Below, one piece after another: positions 47,381-55,436 of a stretch of 64,000 nucleotides of DNA. Each line of letters opens with the position of its first letter. Position 1 is the first letter of the stretch. The stretch is taken from contig JAFADG010000016.1 of NCBI GenBank assembly GCA_023425025.1, positions 124,001 through 188,000 of the forward strand. Direction: 5' to 3'. The stretch is from Bacillota bacterium. GTDB taxonomy: Bacteria > Bacillota > Clostridia > Christensenellales > Aristaeellaceae. Made by a program: the position numbers and the translations under genes. The notes beneath the pieces were generated by a model. The model did no database searches and was not told the origin of the DNA. It saw nothing but the letters and a program-made list of their open reading frames with translations.

Positions 47381-48418
47381 TTAAAACTGAATCACGATCT
47401 TTTTTGTGCCGGGGCGCTTTTCCTCAAGCATGCGGAAGGCGTCGAGTATGTTCTCAAAGGGGATCACGTGGGAGATGAAATCCATGGGATTCAAAACGCC
47501 CATGTTGATCCAGGCCATCACCTGGCTGTGGGCCTCGCTTTCCTCCACCTTGGAGGGCCATTGCACGAAATCCAGCGACCAGTTGTAGGGTGCCTTGGAC
47601 CAATCCAGTTCCATATTGAGCTTTGGCGATATGCCGTAGCAGCAGATTTTGCCGTGGTCGGCGATCAGGCCCATGGCCTGGTTGATTAGCGCGTTGACGC
47701 CTACCGCATCTACCACATAGTCCGCGCCATTTGGCAGGCGACCGCGGATCTCTTTGTTCACATCGCAGTGAAGGCTGTTGAAAGCCTCATCCGCCCCCAT
47801 GGCTTTGGCGGTTTTCACCTTTTCTTCGTCGATGTCGACGGCAAGTATTTTACCCAACCCCAGGAGCCGGGCGAAGCGGATGAAACACAGCCCCACCGGG
47901 CCGGCGCCGAACACCACCAGGTTTTTGTTGGGCCGCATGCCAAAGCGGCGGATGGCGCTGAGTACCTCCCGGAAGGTGATGATCATGGCCGCGCCGGCGT
48001 CGTCCGCTTTGTCATCGGGAGAAAGCACCGACTGGGCAAAATATGCCTCGGAGGGCACCTGCAGGCCGTCACTTTCATACGCCTTTGCGTCGCCCACTAC
48101 CGCATATTCGCTGTACGCGCCCCAGCCGCTGTGGTATTCGCCGCTCATGCCCTCCAAAAAGGGCAGCAGCACCTTGTCGCCCACATGCAAAGAGGCAACC
48201 CGGCTCCCCACCTGAACCACCTCGGCTACGCCCTCGTGACCCAGCACGGCGGGATAGGTATCAAAGTTCTTGAACGCACGGTGGATGAGCTTCATGTCCG
48301 TGCCGTTGCATACGCCGCAGGATCTCAATCTCACCAGCGCCTGATAAGGGTTGATCTTAGGCATGGGCAGCTCCGCGATGGATAATACGCCCTTTGCGTC
48401 CACAACAAGCCCGCGCAT
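47381..48418 (-). CDS. Zinc-type medium-chain alcohol/polyol dehydrogenase
   Basis: A 345-residue MDR dehydrogenase. The catalytic-zinc site has CGVCNGTDMK and LGHEGVAEVVQVG; the cofactor fold has VFGAGPVGLCFIRFARLLG followed by VDIDEEK, whose acidic residue suggests NAD. The four-cysteine structural zinc loop found in many relatives is absent (the region reads FLEGMSGEYHSGWG). ATG 48418 is chosen because GAGG stands 9 bases upstream and MRGLVVD is a typical start; the frame is open to GTG 48457. It is the first gene of the nine-gene operon, so it probably performs the first oxidation of the imported and hydrolysed sugar. Confidence 0.87.
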   Translation of the reverse strand: MRGLVVDAKGVLSIAELPMPKINPYQALVRLRSCGVCNGTDMKLIHRAFKNFDTYPAVLGHEGVAEVVQVGSRVASLHVGDKVLLPFLEGMSGEYHSGWGAYSEYAVVGDAKAYESDGLQVPSEAYFAQSVLSPDDKADDAGAAMIITFREVLSAIRRFGMRPNKNLVVFGAGPVGLCFIRFARLLGLGKILAVDIDEEKVKTAKAMGADEAFNSLHCDVNKEIRGRLPNGADYVVDAVGVNALINQAMGLIADHGKICCYGISPKLNMELDWSKAPYNWSLDFVQWPSKVEESEAHSQVMAWINMGVLNPMDFISHVIPFENILDAFRMLEEKRPGTKKIVIQF

Positions 48419-48463
48419 ACGGTCCCGCCTCGTTTCTTGTACAGTCATCTCGTTCACTTGTCG

Positions 48464-48479
48464 GAATGTAATAACATTC
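48464..48479. promoter_or_regulatory. Candidate operator for the GntR regulator
   Basis: The 16-base palindrome GAATGTAATAACATTC matches its reverse complement at 14 of 16 positions and overlaps the -10 of the sugar operon promoter. This is where a repressor would act. Confidence 0.55.
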
Positions 48480-48504
48480 TATCATATGTGCGATATGCTG
48501 TCAA
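48476..48504 (-). promoter_or_regulatory. Promoter of the nine-gene sugar operon
   Basis: On the minus strand TTGACA (48504-48499), 17 bases, TAGAAT (48481-48476). This is close to the sigma-A consensus. Confidence 0.8.
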
Positions 48505-48873
48505 GATGATGGGCCAAGAGAAAGTTTCTTGGAGGATTTCCATATGCGATCCATTATGATGCAGTGGGAGACAACCTCTGCTTGAAAGGCATTGATATCC
48601 CCTCACATCATCATCAATTTGTCGAGAAGAATGTCGAAGTGAAAGTGCACACATTTCAGAATTGCTTTTTTAGTCCAAATATGGTAGTATTTATCATATG
48701 ATCCGACATGCGGCATATGGTAAAGGAAAAGACGGCATGGTCTCACGGATGGCATTGGCATAAGTCGCTCTCGGCGATATGTATGCTATCTATCATCAAA
48801 TGCTTCCTGTCATTTTTTGGTAGGCACTTCAATGATTTCTTATGCGGTTTGGCATGAGGAAATGGAGAAAAGC
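48505..48873. other. AT-rich intergenic region before the cas operon
   Basis: No gene is supported. It lies between the divergent sugar and cas operons and is more AT-rich than the sugar operon. It contains the suggested cas promoter (48662-48690). No repeats or tRNA-like fold were seen. Confidence 0.5.
48662..48690 (+). promoter_or_regulatory. Possible promoter of the cas operon
   Basis: TTGCTT (48662-48667), 17 bases, TAGTAT (48685-48690), about 185 bases upstream of cas5. It is the best match in the region but imperfect. Confidence 0.4.
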
Positions 48874-49548
48874 ATGGGTCAGTTAAATTATCCCATACAG
48901 ATGGAGATAGCTGGAAGCACCGCCATGTGGACAAGACCGGATACCGGCGATTGCCCTGTAAGTTATCCCGCACCAACATATTCGGCTGTCAAAGCAGTAT
49001 TTGAGTCCATTTTATGGGGGCCGGATACAGAAATCATACCAACTCGGGTGGAGATATGTTCTCCAATTGTGTACCATACTTATTGCACCAATTATGGCGG
49101 CCCATTACGAAGTGCAAAATCGCTCAAACAGGGGACCAATTACCAATTGCTTGCGACAGTTCTTATCGATGTTTGTTACAAACTATATGCGCAGGCTGTC
49201 CCGTTCAAAGAAAAGCACAAGCTTCCTGAAAAGGCGCTTGCCTGGGATAGAAAAACAACCTCCCCCGGTCATGCGTATCAGGAGATTTTTTTTCGCAGAC
49301 TGAGGCGGGGGCAGTGTTACTCCATCCCTTGCCTTGGATGGAAGGAGTTTACGCCATCGTATTTTGGTGGACTGCGGGACACAACCCATGTGTTGACGGA
49401 TATGGAACCTGTTATTATACCATCCATGCTTCGAAAGGTATTTGCAAACGGGTACAACGAGCCGGTATCTTTTGTTTTTGATAATGATATCGTGATCAAT
49501 AGAGGCATCCTGGTATATCCGCAGGGGGGGACTGCCTATGCTGAATGA
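48874..49548 (+). CDS. cas5c: Type I-C CRISPR protein Cas5c (Cas5d)
   Basis: A 224-residue Cas5. In type I-C, which lacks Cas6, it cuts the pre-crRNA repeat and stays bound to the 5' handle in Cascade. The N-terminus (NYPIQMEIAGSTAMWTRPDT, then PVSYPAPTYSAVKAVFESIL) is diagnostic of this subtype, and the end (LREMEPV-like region to FVFDNDIVINRGILVY) fits the family. ATG 48874 is chosen over the earlier in-frame start at 48817 because TGGAG lies 6 bases upstream and the family starts here. It is the first gene of the operon, where cas3 is usually found. The stop lies 11 bases inside cas8c. Confidence 0.93.
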   Translation: MGQLNYPIQMEIAGSTAMWTRPDTGDCPVSYPAPTYSAVKAVFESILWGPDTEIIPTRVEICSPIVYHTYCTNYGGPLRSAKSLKQGTNYQLLATVLIDVCYKLYAQAVPFKEKHKLPEKALAWDRKTTSPGHAYQEIFFRRLRRGQCYSIPCLGWKEFTPSYFGGLRDTTHVLTDMEPVIIPSMLRKVFANGYNEPVSFVFDNDIVINRGILVYPQGGTAYAE

Positions 49549-51709
49549 GTTGTACGGGTTGTCACATACGCTGCGGGGCATGCAAATTGACGCGGAAGAA
49601 TGGTATAGGGAATACAAACCGCTTCCGAAAGTGACCAAGGATGCGCCATGTCTACGAATTTGGCTGGCTCATGACGGTTCAGTCAGTGATATTGAAGAGA
49701 TAGGCAATGATCTTGCGCAAAGCTTGAGGAAGTTTGGCAATAATCAAGGGACGATTCCCGCATTTAATATGGCTCCCTTGTACCGCCTCGCAGATGGGCA
49801 ACAGATCAAGGAACTGGACCGTATATTGGCAGGCAAATCACAGCCGGATTGCGAAAAGGTCAAATTGTGGTGCACAAGCAATAACTGGAACAGCAAGCTT
49901 GTTCGAAAACTGGTTAATTGCCTGCATGGTACCTCCCTGCGCATGTTTGATAGTATTGAGAAGCATGCAGATGACAGGCATAAAGGTTTTATGGCGTTGC
50001 TGCGCAGGGCAGACGCATTATCGCAGGATATACGGAATGGATTCTTTGTGTCGTTGGAAGCATGTGCGCTTGAAAAGCTGAGCAAAGGCGACGATATAAA
50101 GACAGCATTGGCTATGCTATTTTACAAGGGGAAAGAAAACGCAAAGGATCCGGGAGAGGATTGCGGCACGTTATCGGTCATACTTGATTTGGCTGACTGG
50201 CGGGAGTATGGTGTGCCAACGGCAAATGATGAGACAACGCGCTCCATCAACGCCATTCTTATACAGGCGTATTATGCACAAGGCGAACAGGCGACCGCTG
50301 CCGGTGAACTGGATGCATTTGGAATGCCCTTTGACAATATCAGCGAGCCGATGCCGAATGTTAGGCTCATGGGCCTTGGGGATGTGACGATTCGCTCCAT
50401 GTTCAACGGGCAGCCCTGCCAGTATCGTTACAAAAAAATTGACGATGAATCATTTCCCATAACAAAAGAAAATCGCTCATTTGTGAAGCAAGCGTTGGAA
50501 TGGATGTCTGCTCCAGAACGAAAAGGTCTGACATGGCAAAAAGTCGATAAAAGCGAAGTAATATTTGCATACCCTTCCAAGCTGCCGTCTGTCGAGGTAA
50601 AATTTGCCGCTCTTCTGGGAATAGATGAACCTACCGGGGAAAAAGCAGCGCAGTTGTTTGAGGTGGTTACAAAGGATATTGTGAATACACTCCAGGGAAT
50701 CCCTCCTGAAAAAAGACCCGAGCATATACAGATATTTTCTATCCGCAAAATGGATAAAGCAAGGTCGAAGGTCGTATTCTCCAGAAACTGCACTGTGAAT
50801 AGATTAATTAACGCTGCAAGGGAATGGGAATTGGGCTGCGGCAACACGCCAAGGGTTTCGTGTATCAACAAGAAGATTCCCTATCCTCTGCAGGTTGCGC
50901 AGGTGATAAATAATATCTGGAAGCAAAACGGAGAATTGGCCAACCAGGGTGAAACAAAAGTAAAGCAAATGGAGTATTATCAAGGCGTGGAACTGCTCTT
51001 GGATTTTGGGCAGGCAAGCGAAGTTCGTTATATTCTGAGCATATTGCTGTCACACGCCTCGGGTTTTGTTAAATTTCTGGGCAACTGGATACATGGCAAT
51101 AGGCAGGAGCCTGTTAAAGAACGCAATGTAAATTTGGGCAGAGCAATAAAGGAAATGGCATTCATCACAGCGGTTTTGGGACTGCTGCTGTACAAAAGTG
51201 GACATGAAAAGGAGGCATATATGGAAAACGCAGCGTATCTAATGGGTCAGATATTAAAGGTGTCTGACGAATTGCACGCGCACTATTGCAGAGTTGTCCG
51301 GGAGGGAAGCATACCGCCGCAGTTGGCAGGTAACTCCATGTTTGTGACTGCCACAGAAACACCGGTTCAGGCTCTTGCACAACTGGGAATGCGCATGATG
51401 CCATATCTTGCGTGGGCAAAGCAGTATCAGACAAAGGGCATTAAGGAAAAGGGTAAGGAAAGCGGTCTGGCTGGCTGGTATCTTAGCCTGTATCAGGATA
51501 TATCTGATAAACTTCATTTGACGCTATCAAATATCTTGCGCTTTGACGACTTTGGCAAGGCGCAGGTGTTTATAGGGTATCTTGCATCGTTCCCAAAACG
51601 GGAAAAAGCCTCAGGGGAGAGCGCTAATGACGGTGAAACCGCCAATGATGTGGAAGGAGAACAAAATGAGCAGCGAGATCAAGCGTGCAACTGGCCTTCT
51701 GGTAATTGA
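49538..51709 (+). CDS. cas8c: Type I-C large subunit Cas8c (Csd1)
   Basis: A 723-residue Cascade large subunit that recognises the PAM and helps open target DNA. The start region LYGLSHTLRGMQIDAEEWYR and the APCLRIWLAHDGSV and LYRLADGQQIKEL segments are typical Csd1 features, and family members are near 600 residues, so this one is long. The C-terminal third overlaps a separately translated Cas11c (see 51221). The last about 30 residues (GESANDGETANDVEGEQNEQ) are acidic, low-complexity and encoded over the start of cas7, an overlap of 44 bases. ATG 49538 overlaps the end of cas5. The gene is clearly AT-rich compared with cas4-cas1. Confidence 0.92.
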   Translation: MLNELYGLSHTLRGMQIDAEEWYREYKPLPKVTKDAPCLRIWLAHDGSVSDIEEIGNDLAQSLRKFGNNQGTIPAFNMAPLYRLADGQQIKELDRILAGKSQPDCEKVKLWCTSNNWNSKLVRKLVNCLHGTSLRMFDSIEKHADDRHKGFMALLRRADALSQDIRNGFFVSLEACALEKLSKGDDIKTALAMLFYKGKENAKDPGEDCGTLSVILDLADWREYGVPTANDETTRSINAILIQAYYAQGEQATAAGELDAFGMPFDNISEPMPNVRLMGLGDVTIRSMFNGQPCQYRYKKIDDESFPITKENRSFVKQALEWMSAPERKGLTWQKVDKSEVIFAYPSKLPSVEVKFAALLGIDEPTGEKAAQLFEVVTKDIVNTLQGIPPEKRPEHIQIFSIRKMDKARSKVVFSRNCTVNRLINAAREWELGCGNTPRVSCINKKIPYPLQVAQVINNIWKQNGELANQGETKVKQMEYYQGVELLLDFGQASEVRYILSILLSHASGFVKFLGNWIHGNRQEPVKERNVNLGRAIKEMAFITAVLGLLLYKSGHEKEAYMENAAYLMGQILKVSDELHAHYCRVVREGSIPPQLAGNSMFVTATETPVQALAQLGMRMMPYLAWAKQYQTKGIKEKGKESGLAGWYLSLYQDISDKLHLTLSNILRFDDFGKAQVFIGYLASFPKREKASGESANDGETANDVEGEQNEQRDQACNWPSGN
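51221..51709 (+). CDS. cas11c: Predicted Cas11c small subunit from internal start in cas8c
   Basis: An in-frame ATG (51221-51223, codon 562 of cas8c) is preceded by a perfect AAGGAGG (51209-51215) with a 5-base spacer, the best ribosome binding site in this gene. It would yield a 162-residue protein beginning MENAAYLMGQILKVSDELHA, largely helical, as expected of Cas11 small subunits. Type I-C systems are known to make Cas11c by internal initiation within cas8c; this site fits in frame, position near the 3' end and size, apart from an extra acidic tail. Expression is inferred, not shown. Confidence 0.75.
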   Translation: MENAAYLMGQILKVSDELHAHYCRVVREGSIPPQLAGNSMFVTATETPVQALAQLGMRMMPYLAWAKQYQTKGIKEKGKESGLAGWYLSLYQDISDKLHLTLSNILRFDDFGKAQVFIGYLASFPKREKASGESANDGETANDVEGEQNEQRDQACNWPSGN

Positions 51710-52547
51710 AGCCGTTAATTCCAATCCGAATGGTGACCCTGACCGGGAAAGTGATCCACGGCAGCGTCCCAACGGCATTGGGGAAATATCGCCTGTTTCT
51801 TTCAAGCGGAAATTGCGCGATCTGCTTGACGACAGAAGCGGTCTGTTTTTTCAAGGGCTTCCTAAGCTGTATGCCGATGATCCCGAACATTATTGCATTC
51901 TGGAATCCCGAGGCAGGGACAGGACAGCCATTGAAAAAGAAATGTCCTCCGACATGAAGAGTTTCAATCAGGCTGATTTCCTGAAAAGTCAATTTGTCAA
52001 AAAGTATTGGGATGCCAGAATTTTCGGAAACACATTTCTTCAAGAAGGCGGGAACAAAGGATATATCAAAACAGGTGTCGTTCAGTTTGGTGTTGGCGTA
52101 TCCATATCACCTATCAACATTGTCAGACATACAAATACAAACAAGGCCGGTGTGCAGGAAGGGAAAAATGCCGGTATGGCCCCGCTGGCGTTTCGTATTG
52201 TGGAACATGGCGTTTACTGCATGCCGTTTTTCGTAAACCCCAATTACGCGGGCAAATCGGGCTGCACGCCGGATGATATTGAACTGTTGAAATTGTTGAT
52301 CCCAAAGGCCTATGATTTGAACAGGTCAGCGATCCGGTCTGATGTGCGTATACGGCATGCTTGGTATATCGAGCATAAAAACCCGCTGGGAAGCTGCCCC
52401 GATTATCTTTTGCTGGAGGCGCTGACGCCTGCACGGATTGGCGACAGGGCCACGGCTTCTCTAACGTGGGCAGACTATGAAGAGAAGAAGCAATTGCCGG
52501 ATGATTTGCTGGCCAAGGTGGATTCAGTTACCGATTTAATGTTATGA
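51666..52547 (+). CDS. cas7c: Type I-C Cascade backbone Cas7c (Csd2)
   Basis: A 293-residue Cas7 that polymerises along the crRNA to form the Cascade backbone. The diagnostic N-terminus reads RATGLLVIEAVNSNPNGDPD, followed by RESDPRQRPNGIGEISPVSFKRK (split across the RNA-binding core); later KYWDARIFGNTF and GVVQFGVGVSISPINIVRHTN match Csd2. ATG 51666 is chosen (the frame is open earlier) because AAGGAG lies 6 bases upstream; it begins 44 bases inside the end of cas8c. Its stop overlaps the cas3 start by four bases. Confidence 0.95.
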   Translation: MSSEIKRATGLLVIEAVNSNPNGDPDRESDPRQRPNGIGEISPVSFKRKLRDLLDDRSGLFFQGLPKLYADDPEHYCILESRGRDRTAIEKEMSSDMKSFNQADFLKSQFVKKYWDARIFGNTFLQEGGNKGYIKTGVVQFGVGVSISPINIVRHTNTNKAGVQEGKNAGMAPLAFRIVEHGVYCMPFFVNPNYAGKSGCTPDDIELLKLLIPKAYDLNRSAIRSDVRIRHAWYIEHKNPLGSCPDYLLLEALTPARIGDRATASLTWADYEEKKQLPDDLLAKVDSVTDLML

Positions 52548-54733
52548 TGTATTTTGCGCATAGCCCGAAGGAAAAGGAGGGCATACCCGCACAAACTTAT
52601 TCAGATCATGTGAACGGCGTTGTAAATAAGGCTCATAAGCATGCCTGCCGTATCAGCAGGCATGCCAAACTTGATGGTGAGCAAGTTGTGCGTGCTGCCG
52701 AAATTGCGGCTGCTTACCACGACATGGGTAAACTGGATAAGGAAAACCAGGCTGTCCTGTCTGGAGAAAAGCAAGGAAAAAAGCTGCCAATAAGCCATTC
52801 GGATGCTGGAACTGCATACCTGCTGGATGAAAAGCACTTGTCTACCTTTCCCGCTGTCATTGTACATTCACATCATTGTGGTCTACCTGATTTTGTCGAA
52901 GAAAGAAAGCAAGGTAAGGTCATATTCCGGGATGCTGCTGTCATGAAGAAAGTAGATGCGGATTTGCCGGTCTATGCATCAATACATGGCCGCCTCATTC
53001 AAAAAGCTTTCGTTTTTGGCCAGGAGGATATCCAAGGGGACCGCTCTGTCTTTTTGCGGCTGCTTTTGTCATGCGTCGTGGATGCCGACCATACCAACAC
53101 GGCGATACATTACAAGAAATATCCTGCCGACCAGGAAGAAATATTACTGCGGGCAGATGAGCGCCTTGAGGCGCTCAATAAATACGTGGCAGGGTTCAAA
53201 GGCAAAAGAGAGAAAAGAAATCTTTTGCGCAGGGAAATGTATGAGGCGTGCAAGCATGCGGAAGTAGATGCCAATATCAGCTCCTGTGACAGTCCGGTTG
53301 GTTCGGGAAAGACTACGGCGGTCATGGCGCACTTGCTTGTGCAAGCCCAAAAACGTAATTTGCGGCGTATATTTGTGGTGCTGCCTTTCACCAACATCAT
53401 CAAGCAATCGGTTGATACATATCGCAATAGCCTTGTCCTTTCCGGCGAAAAACCGGAGGAGGTGGTGGCAGAACTACATCACCGTGCTGATTTTCAAAGT
53501 GCGGATGAGCGGCATCTGACAGCCTTATGGCGGGCACCCATCATTGTGACGACAGCCGTTGCATTTTTTGAGACAATGGCTTCCGCAACGCCTGCGTCCC
53601 TGCGCCGCCTGCATGAACTGCCGGGCAGCGCCGTTTTTGTGGACGAGTCTCATGCTGCGCTGCCGGCCAGACTTTTACCCCTTGCGTGGAGATGGATTAA
53701 CATTTACGCCCGCGAATGGAATTGCTATTGGGTTCTGGCATCGGGATCACCGAATAGATTTTGGACCATTCAGGAAATTGCCAAGAATATCAATGGTGTT
53801 AAGGATGTGCGTGAGATCGTCCATAACAAACTGCGGGAACAGCTATCGTGCTATGAGGTAAACCGGATTGCTTATAAGCACGATTTGCAGCCCAGAAGCG
53901 CCGAGGAATTGGCAAACTGGATATCTGGCTTCGAGGGTCCCAGATTGGTGATTATGAATACCGTACAAAGCGCCGCTGTGCTTGCGGAGCAATTCTCATC
54001 ATGCTTTGGCCGCAAGCAGGTAGAGCATCTTTCCACCGCATTAACACCCAATGACCGCGACGCAACCCTTGAGCGGGTAAAGAAGCGATTGAAACGTAAA
54101 AAGGATACAAATTGGACATTGGTTGCGACTTCATGCGTGGAAGCCGGCGTCGACCTGTCCTTTCGAAACGGATTCCGGGAACTGGGTGCGCTGGTCTCAC
54201 TGCTGCAGGCGGCGGGCAGGGTGAACCGCGACGGCCGATATAATGATTCATCCATATGGACCTTCTGTATTGCCAAAGGCGCAAAACTGATACCCAATCC
54301 AGGAATGGACGAATCGGCAAAGATCCTCAGGGGGTATCTGGAAAAAGGGGAGAAGATCGGTGCAGATTTAAGCACGCAATCCATCGCGGACGAAATCAAA
54401 ATGTACGCAACCACAGAAAAATACCAAACGATCGTAAAATACGAGCAGTCTCAGAGATTTCCCTTGGTGGAAAAAGAATTTCAGGTAATTAATGGTGATA
54501 CGCGGATCGTTGTTGTAGACAAAGATGTGGCAGAGGGTATTCGCCAAAGAAATGTCAGTTGGCAAGAGCTGCAAAAGGTGTCTGTGCGGATTGCCGTTTA
54601 CAATCTGAAAAAATTTGGTGTATCGGAGATTGCGGAAGATATTTATCAATGGAAGCTGGATTACAACGATTTTCTGGGCTATATGGCTGGCGTTCTCCCA
54701 TTGCCGGAACTTGGCGAAGGCATGTTTACGTAG
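52544..54733 (+). CDS. cas3: Type I CRISPR nuclease-helicase Cas3
   Basis: A 729-residue HD nuclease fused to an SF2 helicase, recruited to Cascade-bound DNA for degradation. The HD part shows AAYHDMGKLDKENQ (about residue 58), SHSDAGTAYLLD and HSHHCGLPD; the helicase has DSPVGSGKTTAV (Walker A, about 249), VFVDESHAAL (DExH, about 366), LASGSPNRFW (motif III) and QAAGRVNRDGR (motif VI, about 554). All catalytic motifs look intact. ATG 52544 overlaps the cas7 stop (ATGA). In most I-C loci cas3 comes first; here it lies between cas7 and cas4. A 34-base gap and a sharp rise in GC separate it from cas4. Confidence 0.95.
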   Translation: MMYFAHSPKEKEGIPAQTYSDHVNGVVNKAHKHACRISRHAKLDGEQVVRAAEIAAAYHDMGKLDKENQAVLSGEKQGKKLPISHSDAGTAYLLDEKHLSTFPAVIVHSHHCGLPDFVEERKQGKVIFRDAAVMKKVDADLPVYASIHGRLIQKAFVFGQEDIQGDRSVFLRLLLSCVVDADHTNTAIHYKKYPADQEEILLRADERLEALNKYVAGFKGKREKRNLLRREMYEACKHAEVDANISSCDSPVGSGKTTAVMAHLLVQAQKRNLRRIFVVLPFTNIIKQSVDTYRNSLVLSGEKPEEVVAELHHRADFQSADERHLTALWRAPIIVTTAVAFFETMASATPASLRRLHELPGSAVFVDESHAALPARLLPLAWRWINIYAREWNCYWVLASGSPNRFWTIQEIAKNINGVKDVREIVHNKLREQLSCYEVNRIAYKHDLQPRSAEELANWISGFEGPRLVIMNTVQSAAVLAEQFSSCFGRKQVEHLSTALTPNDRDATLERVKKRLKRKKDTNWTLVATSCVEAGVDLSFRNGFRELGALVSLLQAAGRVNRDGRYNDSSIWTFCIAKGAKLIPNPGMDESAKILRGYLEKGEKIGADLSTQSIADEIKMYATTEKYQTIVKYEQSQRFPLVEKEFQVINGDTRIVVVDKDVAEGIRQRNVSWQELQKVSVRIAVYNLKKFGVSEIAEDIYQWKLDYNDFLGYMAGVLPLPELGEGMFT

Positions 54734-54767
54734 ATCTGTGCAGCAGCAATGAAGGCGGTGAGGATCA

Positions 54768-55436
54768 ATGCCATATGACGAGGACGACTACCTGCAGCTA
54801 TCTGGCATACAGCACTTTTGTTTCTGCCGCAGGCAATGGGCGCTGATCCATATCGAGCAGCAGTGGCAGGAGAATCTCCGCACCGTGGAGGGGAACATCC
54901 TGCACGAGCGCGCCCATGACAAGTCCATTTCCGAAAAGCGGGGCGATGCGATTACTGTCCGGGGCATGGCTGTTTCATCCTCTATCCTTGGTATAAGCGG
55001 GCAGTGCGATGTGGTGGAATTTCACGCTTCCCCGGAGGGTGTGCCGCTGTCCGGTCGGAAAGGAACCTGGCTGCCTATCCCCGTAGAATACAAGCGGGGC
55101 CGGCCCAAGGAGCACGACGCCGACCGGTTGCAATTGTGCTGCCAGGCCATGTGCCTGGAGGAGATGCTTTGCTTTCCATCCATTGTACGCGGCTATTTGT
55201 ATTACGGTGAAACCGCTCACCGGGAAGAGGTGGTGCTGAATGAATCCCTGCGGGAGGAGGCGCGACGTATGTTGTTGGAGATGCATGACCTCTTCAAGCG
55301 CCAGCATACGCCCCTTGTCAAACCGCACAAGGGGTGCAGCGCCTGCTCCATGAAGGAAATCTGCCTGCCCAAGCTCCAAAAACACCATTCCGCATCCGCC
55401 TGGGTGGATGCAAGGCTTTCGGAGGGCGGCGTATGA
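54768..55436 (+). CDS. cas4: CRISPR adaptation protein Cas4
   Basis: A 222-residue RecB-like nuclease with an iron-sulfur cluster that trims prespacers and selects PAM-containing ends. The cluster cysteines are seen in HFCFCRRQWALI (near residue 18-20) and CSACSMKEICLPKL (about 191-200), and the nuclease core in PIPVEYKRGRPKEHDADRLQ with a following QAMCLEEM. GAGGATCA precedes the ATG at 54768. It overlaps cas1 by four bases. GC is clearly higher than in cas5 to cas3. Confidence 0.95.
   Translation: MPYDEDDYLQLSGIQHFCFCRRQWALIHIEQQWQENLRTVEGNILHERAHDKSISEKRGDAITVRGMAVSSSILGISGQCDVVEFHASPEGVPLSGRKGTWLPIPVEYKRGRPKEHDADRLQLCCQAMCLEEMLCFPSIVRGYLYYGETAHREEVVLNESLREEARRMLLEMHDLFKRQHTPLVKPHKGCSACSMKEICLPKLQKHHSASAWVDARLSEGGV

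Noticed and set aside
48743..48979. A 78-residue minus-strand frame at the start of the cas operon
   Set aside because: It overlaps the cas5 start, has no ribosome site and resembles no antitoxin or anti-CRISPR that I know.
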